DNA of 23,978 nt from CAZKEW01 sp964558915 (lineage in GTDB: Bacteria > Acidobacteriota > Aminicenantia > Aminicenantales > UBA8522), in the NCBI GenBank assembly GCA_964558915.1, contig CAZLFV010000036.1, positions 1-23,978 of the forward strand. The letters run 5' to 3'. The translations under genes were made by a program, and so were the position numbers. Numbering within the stretch: the stretch's first letter is position 1; every line of letters begins with the position of its first letter. The notes beneath the pieces were generated by a model that worked only from the letters and a program-made list of their open reading frames with translations, was not told where the DNA came from and did no database searches. This document shows positions 16,377-22,815 of this stretch, in pieces.

Positions 16377-17924
16377 CTAAAATTTCATTCTCGGGTCGTA
16401 TCTGGCAAAGGAAAAATGAGCCAAAAGAAAAAACAGCAGGCTGTAAAAAAATAAGACGAGGACATTTGGCAGGATGCCTTTGATTCTCTCCCCGAAGTGC
16501 GGCTCATAATATGTCAAAACAGGCATATCATTGAGATTGAGAAAATCGTACTCTTTTTGGTTGAACTTTTTTCGTTCGGATTGCAGAAGAGAAAGTCTCT
16601 CCTTCGCATCGGCCGCACTGAGGCTGTTGAGAAAGGCCTTTTCGGCGGGGCTGAGTGAATCCGAATAGGGATAAAAGTATCTCAAGGAGAAGGCATTTTT
16701 GTCCTCGAGATAGCGCACATACTGCTGCCAGTAGGTGAAAACCTGCTCAAAAAATCGAGAGGCGTTCTTTCGCCCGGTTCCGGCCGCAAGTTCCGAGGCC
16801 TTCTCGAAACCGGCTGAGGGGAGGAACATCAGGAGGAGATTTTTAATCCCGTAAATCCGGTCTGCGATCTGAAAGTCCTTCTGTTTGAGGTCGTAAGCTT
16901 TCCGGGCATAATCGATCATGATCCGTTCCCTGATCTCATGGAATTGTTTGTAGTATTCAATCGTCGCCTCGGGGTTCATTCTCTTAAGAATGAACCTCTC
17001 TCCGCGCCGCTCCATGGACGCCCAATCTCTCTTCACGGGGATTTTCTGGACGGATGCCGCGGTTTTGTCCTGGACTTCTCTTGAAAGATTTGCAGCGTTG
17101 TTTTCATAATTGGTGGCTTTCTTCAATTCCGCCTTCCTGGCGAAATCGGCGATGCTGACAGGAAGAAGAAAGATAGTGATTACATAGAAGGCCAGAAGGA
17201 TGAGGAGGCTGTTGAAGGCTGCTTTTGTCCGGGTTGAGACGAAAATTCCGATCAGCAAAACGGATGAAAGATAAAGAACTGTCAGGAGATAAAAAAGAAA
17301 AACAGCGGGCCAGAATCCTTTGGATAGGGATACGCCTTTAGAAAAAAGGACAATCAGGCTTGCGATGGAGAAGCAGATCGTCAGAGGAAAGACGATAGAC
17401 AATAATCCGCCCAGATATTTCGCCAGGAGCAATTTGAAGCGGGGAACTGAGTTGGACAGGACGAGGGACAACATCCCCTCTTCCTTTTCTCCCGATATGC
17501 TGTTGTAGGAAAGCAGCATGGCTAAGACCGTGAAAACGATGACGATGACCGAGGAGAGGTCAAAAAAGGAAAAGATTTGGGAGAATTCATTCTTGATGAG
17601 GCCTCCCTTGAGCTCGGTCGGAATCTCCCGGTGGGTGACGGTCACAGAATTGCCGGTTTCCCGTTCGATCCCCGAAATGAAAATGCTTAGCGGCGAGGGC
17701 TTTTTATAGATCCCGACTTCCAGGTAGGAATACACGGGAATCTTCCTCAGATATTCCTGGGCGTTTGCCTCTCCCCTATGGGAATCCTCGAGGCGGTTGC
17801 GGTAGTCGCCGGCCAGGAAAAAAGTGCTGAAAACGACAAGAACGATGGCTACCAGAACGCAGGCTATGAACTTGAAGGACAGAATGTTGTCCAAGAACTC
17901 CCGCTTGATGATCGTTCTCATCAT
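16377..17924 (-). CDS. ABC-2 family permease P1 (type B-like)
   Basis: 515 residues, the longest of the eight. It starts MMRTIIKREFLDNILSFKF; either of two adjacent ATGs (17924 or 17921) may be used, with GGAAA upstream. TM1 is followed by a loop with YKKPSPLSIFISGIERETGN. The coupling motif is SYNSISGEKEEGMLSLVLSN. TM5 ends TIFLLPVSIADFA. The long periplasmic domain 2 has LPSAGFEKASELAAGTG, then KNAFSLRYFYPYSDSLSP and LNLNDMPVLTYY, resembling the KAFSSxRYF and DLSDFPEFHY blocks of P5 and P7. TM6 is followed by ARYDPRMKF, the only permease with four residues beyond the YD-x-R end. It is first in the permease block and pairs with P2. Confidence 0.9.
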   Translation of the reverse strand: MMRTIIKREFLDNILSFKFIACVLVAIVLVVFSTFFLAGDYRNRLEDSHRGEANAQEYLRKIPVYSYLEVGIYKKPSPLSIFISGIERETGNSVTVTHREIPTELKGGLIKNEFSQIFSFFDLSSVIVIVFTVLAMLLSYNSISGEKEEGMLSLVLSNSVPRFKLLLAKYLGGLLSIVFPLTICFSIASLIVLFSKGVSLSKGFWPAVFLFYLLTVLYLSSVLLIGIFVSTRTKAAFNSLLILLAFYVITIFLLPVSIADFARKAELKKATNYENNAANLSREVQDKTAASVQKIPVKRDWASMERRGERFILKRMNPEATIEYYKQFHEIRERIMIDYARKAYDLKQKDFQIADRIYGIKNLLLMFLPSAGFEKASELAAGTGRKNASRFFEQVFTYWQQYVRYLEDKNAFSLRYFYPYSDSLSPAEKAFLNSLSAADAKERLSLLQSERKKFNQKEYDFLNLNDMPVLTYYEPHFGERIKGILPNVLVLFFYSLLFFLLAHFSFARYDPRMKF

Positions 17925-18025
17925 CGAATTTTTCCATCATTCAGGAGATAGTCGAGGCCTCTTTGCTTCCCGCCTCGACAGAGGATATAATTTCGAACGG
18001 CCGAAGCAAGTGCGGCGATATCCAT
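17921..18025 (-). CDS. Possible small gene, 34 codons, between adaptor and P1
   Basis: An open frame of 34 codons begins 5 nt after the adaptor stop codon and ends with a TGA that overlaps the first ATG of P1 (ATGA). It therefore fills the 106-nt gap exactly as an operonic gene would. The peptide starts MDIAALASAVRNYILC and ends LNDGKIR, is moderately basic, and is not clearly a membrane segment. The ribosome site is weak (GAAGATAGAAGAA). I recognise no family. The frame also continues upstream out of phase within the adaptor gene, so chance is a real alternative. Confidence 0.35.
   Translation of the reverse strand: MDIAALASAVRNYILCRGGKQRGLDYLLNDGKIR
17951..17979. repeat. Inverted repeat between adaptor and P1
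   Basis: Perfect 8-bp arms GTCGAGGC (17951-17958) and GCCTCGAC (17972-17979) with a 13-nt loop. It lies inside the gap between the adaptor and P1, within the candidate 34-codon frame. There is no T-tract, so it is not an ordinary terminator. It could tune the relative amounts of adaptor and permease mRNA. Confidence 0.45.
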
Positions 18026-18030
18026 TTCTT

Positions 18031-19524
18031 CTATCTTCTCGTCAATTTGATCCCGAAGACGACGATCCCGACGAGGAGTCCGATTAACAGGACGATCAGG
18101 AGGCTGATTCCGAGGACGTTTGTCTTGGCGCTGATGTGAATCCGGACGATCCTGTCCTCGGATTCCACTCTCCGGTTGTCGGCCACGCACTCTGTCCGGA
18201 CCTTCGGCTCATAATCGCCCACGGCAACGTCCGCCGGCGGGAGGAAATCGATTTTGACGATTTCCTCTTTATTCTGTTCAAGGAGGGGAACAAGGTCCGG
18301 CTGAATTTCGGTTCGCCAGTTCAAGGGAAGGTCGGCGAAGACCCGGATATTATTCAGCTTCCGGGTTCCTATGTTCCTGATTCGGACCTCCATGCTGACG
18401 GTCTGGCCGAGCTTGATTTCGTGATAAAGATTGACGGCCTGGACCTCGACTCGGCCCACGCCCCGGGGAATGAGCTCCAGCTTGACATTCCCCGCCTTGA
18501 GGCTTTCGATGTCCTTGGGTGTAAGCGTCGAGCTTCGCGCCACTAATTTTTGGAGGTTCGCCGATTGTTCGTTGTCTAGGGCCATGGCGCAAAACTCGAT
18601 GGGCTTATCGATCACGACTTGCGCGTCGGCATTCTTGGGCAGGAAGAGCCGCAGGGAGAGCTTCATGCTCGTTACGCCTTCGGTGAATTTGATCTGTGAA
18701 AGCCGGGCCTGGGTTTGCGGGTCGGAAAATTCGTACGTGATTTGATGGGGGAGGTTGACGATTTCGAGCTTGAAGACATTGGCCTCGCCGCTGAACTTTT
18801 CGAGCGAGAGGTCGAATGTGGCCTGGCTTTCGAGGTCCGCTTCCTGGGAGAATTGGGACGAGTTGATGGTGACGATGTTGGCGCTTACTCCTTTCTGTAA
18901 ATACACGGAAGTCGTCTCGGCTTTGCCCGCGTAAAAAACAGCCACATCCAGGTTTTCGACATCTTTGAGAAGCTGGAAACTGACTTCAGCCTCCGTTTCC
19001 AGGGGAAGGGAGGGAATCATTTTTTCATAAGGATCGGAAATGATCTTGCCTTCGGACTTTAAAGAGACGGAGACGTCCTTGATTTCCTTCAAAAAATCGA
19101 GGGGGAAAAGCTCTTCGGCGTTGATGTTGAGCTTGGCTAATTCTTTGAGTTCCTTGGAGGAATAGCGAAGGATGACGCGGACGAATTTTTTTCCGCTGAG
19201 ATCCTGGTATTTAACGGCGCCCGCCACCGATATCCGGGCCTCGCTTCCCATAAAATTAATCAACGCTTGCTGATAAGCGACTTGCGCCTGGAGGTAAATC
19301 GTCCGGGTCAGGGCGAATTGCTCCTCGGAGACAAGTCCCTGTTCCCTGAGTTTGAGCGCCCGTTCGAAATCTCCCTTTTTCTGCTCCAAGCTCAGCTGCG
19401 CGCTTTTCAAGGTCAGAAGCTTTTGCGTTTGGGATTCCTGGGCATGGATGAAAGAAACGCCCGAGCTTAGAAAAAAAGCCGCGCCCAAGGCGAAAATGAT
19501 AATAATCTTCTTGGGGGTCTTCAT
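18031..19524 (-). CDS. Secreted, C-terminally anchored adaptor-like protein (alpha-hairpin plus NEW3-like domain)
   Basis: 497 residues from ATG 19524, which has GGAGG 7 nt upstream. Signal peptide 1-29 ends in IHAQ. Residues 31-92 form two helices rich in Leu/Ala/Gln/Glu joined by a tip LREQGLVSEEQF (59-70), which resembles the alpha-hairpin of HlyD-type membrane-fusion proteins. Residues about 95-340 are beta-rich without a recognised family. Residues about 347-465 (VQAVNLYHEI, VSMEVRIRNIGTRKLNNIRV, LPLNWRTEIQP, FLPPADVAVGDYEPKV) look like the NPCBM-associated NEW3 domain of COG1470-type membrane proteins. A TM helix lies at 470-492 before KLTRR. The bulk is periplasmic. Between a TolC homologue and permeases it is a good candidate for the periplasmic link, though it lacks an obvious lipoyl/barrel core. 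It has its own sigma-54 promoter. Confidence 0.8.
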   Translation of the reverse strand: MKTPKKIIIIFALGAAFFLSSGVSFIHAQESQTQKLLTLKSAQLSLEQKKGDFERALKLREQGLVSEEQFALTRTIYLQAQVAYQQALINFMGSEARISVAGAVKYQDLSGKKFVRVILRYSSKELKELAKLNINAEELFPLDFLKEIKDVSVSLKSEGKIISDPYEKMIPSLPLETEAEVSFQLLKDVENLDVAVFYAGKAETTSVYLQKGVSANIVTINSSQFSQEADLESQATFDLSLEKFSGEANVFKLEIVNLPHQITYEFSDPQTQARLSQIKFTEGVTSMKLSLRLFLPKNADAQVVIDKPIEFCAMALDNEQSANLQKLVARSSTLTPKDIESLKAGNVKLELIPRGVGRVEVQAVNLYHEIKLGQTVSMEVRIRNIGTRKLNNIRVFADLPLNWRTEIQPDLVPLLEQNKEEIVKIDFLPPADVAVGDYEPKVRTECVADNRRVESEDRIVRIHISAKTNVLGISLLIVLLIGLLVGIVVFGIKLTRR

Positions 19525-19566
19525 TTTTTTGCCTCCGGTCTGTTCCTTCCATCCACCAGCTTTTTT

Positions 19567-19582
19567 TGCAAAAAAGATGCCA
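19567..19582 (-). promoter_or_regulatory. Sigma-54 (-24/-12) promoter of the adaptor-permease genes
   Basis: Minus strand reads TGGCATCTTTTTTGCA, against the consensus TGGCAC-N5-TTGCA. The -24 GG (19581-19580) and -12 GC (19569-19568) are separated by exactly 10 nt. It lies in the 97-nt gap after the tolC-like gene, with the predicted transcription start near 19556, about 32 nt before the adaptor ATG. Confidence 0.75.
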
Positions 19583-19621
19583 GATGAGAGGATCTTTTTT
19601 AACGTGCTTATTATAAAAAAA

Positions 19622-21274
19622 TTACATGTCATTTGCCGAATTCTTTCTTTCTTGAGGAGTAAAGCTCTCCACGGCGCGGGGTAATGAATTACCCGGCTTT
19701 GTGTTTTCTTTCGCCTCCGAAGAGATGTCAGAGAGCTTGATATTCCGGTTGGAGAGGCTGACACCCGTGGCCCTGTCCAATTGGGACAGAGCGAGGTTGT
19801 AGTCGATGATGGCCTTGAGCTCGGCGGTCCGGGCATTTGCCAAGTCTCTCTGGTACTGAAGGACGACGAAGTTCGTGCTCAGCCCGGCCTTGAGCTTGGA
19901 TTCCTCAGCCTCCAATTTTTTCTCGGCCAACTCGCGCGCCAGCTTGTAGGCATTCACCCGGTTATAATTGGTCTCAACGGCTCTCAGCGCGGTTTTGATT
20001 TCGAGGAGCGCGTTTTGTTCCAGGTATTTCATTCTGACAACGGCCTGTTCAAGGCCAGCCCTGGCCTGGGAATGAGCCGCCCTTGAAACCACGGTGTTGA
20101 GGGGAATGTCCAGGGAAAGAGAGACCATCCAGTTTTTATATTTGAACTGAAAGGCATCCTTCATCGCCGGGGACGCGCCTCGGGAGATCCGGCCGATGAT
20201 GATTCCCGTCGATGGATTATCGTCGAGATAGAGGAGCTGCTCTCCCGATGTGCCCGGACTCCAGTACTGAGCGTTAAGGCTCAGATTGGGCAGGAGCTGG
20301 TTTTTGGCATAGCCTAGATCGAGCTCGCGGCTTTTGATGGTCACCTCGGAAGACAGCAGGTCGGGGCGATTCTTCTTGGCCAGGTTCAAGGCTTGCTCTA
20401 GGCTTTGGTCCCTCTTTTCAAAAGAGGGTTGGTCGATAGGGATGATGTCTGCCCCCGCCTCTTCATCGGGCAGGTTAATGAGCGTTTTCAACAGGTCTTT
20501 CTGGTCCTTGACCTGGGCCTCGGCCTGAAGGATGTCGGCTTCGCGGGCAGCCACTTCGGCTTGAGAACTCAGAATTTCTTTGGGCGCTAGCGTGCCGATG
20601 TCGACTTCTTTCTGGTTCTTCTCATGAAGATCCCTGGCCAATTTCAATGATTGCTGTCGGACCTTGAGCGTCTCGATGCTGAAGACAAGATTCCAGTAGG
20701 CCTGTTCGACAGTATAGACGGTTTCAAGGAGGGTTTTTTTGAGATCGTTTTCGGAAATCGCCAGGTTGTTTTGGGCGATAAGGATTTCTCTTCGACTGGT
20801 GCGAAAACCAAAATCCTTCAGAAGCGGTTGAGTGAAGCCAAAGACTAGGGAGCTGTTATAGCTGGGATTAATAAGCTGAAATTTTTTGTTAGTTTCATCT
20901 CTCGTGGTGCCGAGGGTGAGAGAGAGTCTCCCTCCTGTAGGTATCAGCTGGCTGAGCTCGGCGGAGTACTGCATCCGGGCGGCGTTGACGTCTTCGGACG
21001 ATTCGAGCCACGAATACGAGGCCTGCCTCGTGCTTCGTTCAGAATAATCAAGGCCCAAGCTGGGCAGGAATTTCTCCTTGGCCATAGAAACTGAGTATCC
21101 GACCATCTCGGGGTTGAAAACCTCGACAGCGACTCCGAGGTTATGTTTGATGGCACGAATTATGCAGTCCTCTAAAGTGAGATTTTTTCCTTCTTTCTGC
21201 TGAGCCCATGACAGAGAAAAAGCTAAAAAGGGACCCAAGATGAGAAGAAGATTTGCTTTTTTGGCTTTGGACAT
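19622..21274 (-). CDS. TolC-family outer-membrane efflux protein
   Basis: 550 residues, outer-membrane channel of a tripartite exporter. The start at 21274 is chosen because AGGAGG (21284-21289) lies 9 nt upstream and it yields a clean signal peptide (MSKAKKANLLLILGPFLAFS, then LSWAQ); the frame is open to 21310 but without these features. It has the two OEP repeats of the family. The first contains LTLEDCIIRAIKHN, an IPTGGRLSLTLG strand and FTQPLLKDFGFRTSRREI. The second contains ARELAEKKLEAEESKLKAGL and YQRDLANARTAELKAIIDYN. Long Gln/Ala/Glu-rich helices form the periplasmic tunnel. A poorly conserved tail of about 40 residues follows the last helix, and its DNA holds an enhancer-like palindrome. 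First gene of the export operon, directly behind a sigma-54 promoter. Confidence 0.93.
   Translation of the reverse strand: MSKAKKANLLLILGPFLAFSLSWAQQKEGKNLTLEDCIIRAIKHNLGVAVEVFNPEMVGYSVSMAKEKFLPSLGLDYSERSTRQASYSWLESSEDVNAARMQYSAELSQLIPTGGRLSLTLGTTRDETNKKFQLINPSYNSSLVFGFTQPLLKDFGFRTSRREILIAQNNLAISENDLKKTLLETVYTVEQAYWNLVFSIETLKVRQQSLKLARDLHEKNQKEVDIGTLAPKEILSSQAEVAAREADILQAEAQVKDQKDLLKTLINLPDEEAGADIIPIDQPSFEKRDQSLEQALNLAKKNRPDLLSSEVTIKSRELDLGYAKNQLLPNLSLNAQYWSPGTSGEQLLYLDDNPSTGIIIGRISRGASPAMKDAFQFKYKNWMVSLSLDIPLNTVVSRAAHSQARAGLEQAVVRMKYLEQNALLEIKTALRAVETNYNRVNAYKLARELAEKKLEAEESKLKAGLSTNFVVLQYQRDLANARTAELKAIIDYNLALSQLDRATGVSLSNRNIKLSDISSEAKENTKPGNSLPRAVESFTPQERKNSANDM
19678..19695. promoter_or_regulatory. 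Enhancer-like palindrome inside the 3' end of the tolC-like gene
   Basis: GGGTAA-TGAA-TTACCC (19679-19694), the same half-site and the same 4-nt spacer as the sites in the tolC/kinase intergenic region. It lies about 130 bp upstream of the predicted start from the adaptor sigma-54 promoter, a normal distance for an NtrC-type activator. It encodes part of the variable C-terminal tail (NSLPRA), where sequence is freest to vary. Binding is inferred. Confidence 0.55.
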
Positions 21275-21360
21275 GCGTCTATTCCTCCTAAAAAAATGCA
21301 TATCAGGCAACTCGCAGGATCATTATGAACAATCATCCTGGTTAAGAGAATGATTAATAG

Positions 21361-21376
21361 GGCAAGATTCATGCCA
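21361..21376 (-). promoter_or_regulatory. Sigma-54 (-24/-12) promoter of the export operon
   Basis: Minus strand reads TGGCATGAATCTTGCC, against TGGCACG-N4-TTGCW. The -24 GG is at 21375-21374 and the -12 GC at 21363-21362, with exactly 10 nt between. The predicted transcription start near 21350 gives a leader of about 76 nt to the tolC-like ATG. A sigma-54 activator gene lies divergently next door. Confidence 0.8.
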
Positions 21377-21418
21377 GAAAAAATTGGCCTAAATAGGGCA
21401 GGGTTTGGGCTGAAAAAC

Positions 21419-21447
21419 CGGGTAAAATCTTACCCGATATCGGGTAA
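21419..21447. promoter_or_regulatory. Three alternating half-sites, probable NtrC-type enhancer
   Basis: Half-sites CGGGTAA (21419-21425), TTACCCG (21430-21436) and CGGGTAA (21441-21447) alternate in orientation with 4-nt spacers. The last two form a perfect 18-bp palindrome, TTACCCGATATCGGGTAA. The cluster lies about 70-100 bp upstream of the predicted sigma-54 transcription start and directly upstream of the kinase -35 element. It could serve as activator site for the operon and for autoregulation of the two-component genes. Confidence 0.75.
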
Positions 21448-21464
21448 TTTTTTACACGTTTATC

Positions 21465-21493
21465 TTTATAATTTTTGCTATTTGAAATATAAT
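21465..21493 (+). promoter_or_regulatory. Probable sigma-70 promoter of the kinase-regulator genes
   Basis: TTTATA (21465-21470), a 17-nt spacer and a perfect TATAAT (21488-21493). The predicted start near 21500 gives a leader of about 50 nt. The -35 box matches 4 of 6 consensus positions. The region is AT-rich, so a chance match is possible. Confidence 0.5.
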
Positions 21494-21552
21494 AGATAAC
21501 GATTTCAAGGAATAAAGACTAGAGGAATCAAGAACCCTTACGGGCAGGGGAA

Positions 21553-22804
21553 ATGAGCCAATTCTTTCAGGCTTTAAGGGACAGGCTTTTAAAGAAGAGG
21601 ATTCCCGAAGTCCATCCTTGGAACATTTTCAAGGAGTTGGAGGACAGCCTTAATCTAATCGAAGATTTCGACCAGATCGCTCTAAATTTCATCGGCAAGA
21701 TTAAAGAAATTATTCCTGTTAAAAAGCAGGCGTTGCTCATTTATGACCAGGATTTAGGCCGGTTTAAACTTTGCACGTTTTCCGGCCTCAGCGAGTCCGA
21801 GGCAAAAAAGGTGTCTTTTTCGCGTCAAGAGCCTCTTGTCAGATGGCTCAAAGTCAATGAAACGTTTTTTTATCTCNNNNNNNNNNCGCCAGCCGGGCGT
21901 CGCGCGCTATCTGTCGCAAGCAGAAAACGATATTTTGAACTCTTCGGCGATAGAAATCTGCTATCCGTTGATGTCCATGAACCGGCTGATCGGAATCCTG
22001 CTCATCGGGGCCAAGGAGGACGGAAAAGATTTTTCGGAGCATGAGCTTTCCTTTATTTCATCTCTCACTCCGCAGACGGGAATCGCCCTTGAAAACGCCC
22101 TGCTCTACAAAGAACAGAGAGAACGATTCCGCCGCATGTCACGGGCGGACAAACTGGCAACCATCGGAGAGCTAGCGGCCGGCGCTGCTCATGAAATCCG
22201 AAATCCCTTGACGGCCATTAAATCGTCTCTCCAGTTCCTGGAATCAAAAAGCGGCGAAGAGACGGCCAAAAAACTCCTAAACAGTGCCCTCCAGGAAACG
22301 TCGCGAATCGATGATATCCTCTCGGCCCTCCTGTCTTTTTCACGTCCCACCGAACTCAAGAAGGAGAAACACAACCTCCTTGACACCCTGGAGGAAAGCC
22401 TGGAATTGATTTCGTTTCAGGCCAAGACGCAGAAGATTCAAATTATCCGCGATTTTTCTGTGTCACGCCTATCGATACGCGGAGACAAATCCCAGCTCAA
22501 GCAGTTGTTTCTCAATATTTTTCTCAATGCTGTCCAGGCCATGCCGAACGGAGGGGAATTGAAGGCCGAAGTCTTTCTCAAGGAGGATCAGAAGGTTTTG
22601 ATCGCCGTTTCAGACACCGGTGAGGGGATTCCTGAGGAAAACCTGGATAGAATCTTCGACCCGTTTTTCACGACCAAAAAAGGAGGCACCGGCTTGGGAC
22701 TTTCGATTTGCTATAATATTGTGAAATCCCATAACGGCGAAATCGAAGTGAAGAGCAAGGCCCACTGCGGGACCACCGCTCTGATCGTCCTTCCCCTGAT
22801 ATAA
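21553..22804 (+). CDS. Soluble GAF-domain sensor histidine kinase, NtrB-like, interrupted by scaffold gap
   Basis: Cytoplasmic sensor kinase; no TM segment is visible. The start at 21553 has GGGG upstream. The first 108 codons and the ~80 residues after the gap form a GAF-like sensor (KKQALLIYDQDLGRFKLCTF; MNRLIGILLIGAKEDGKDFS). A linker helix follows, then HisKA with the phospho-acceptor in GAAHEIRNPLTAIKSSLQFL (His codon 22190-22192). HATPase_c carries the N-box FLNIFLNAVQAM, G1 DTGEGIPEE, F-box DPFFTTK and G2 GGTGLGLSI. The 10 N at 21877-21886 join two different reading frames. An intact gene needs a true gap length divisible by three, so the N count is not the real length. The regulator gene starts 11 nt downstream. 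Signal unknown. Confidence 0.92.
21877..21886. other. Assembly gap (10 N)
   Basis: Ten ambiguous bases inside the kinase gene, within the GAF-like region. Ten is not a multiple of three and the frame shifts across it, so the number is a placeholder. Confidence 0.98.
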
Positions 22805-22815
22805 AGAAGGCCGCC

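Noticed and set aside
19525..19836. N-terminal extension of the adaptor to 19836
   Set aside because: It would run through the tolC-like gene and remove the signal peptide from the N-terminus; ATG 19524 has GGAGG at good distance.
21385..21400. Plus-strand sigma-54-like sequence TGGCCTAAATAGGGCA upstream of the kinase
   Set aside because: GG and GC spacing fits, but the -12 half reads GGGC instead of TTGC; the sigma-70-type element at 21465-21493 is the better candidate.
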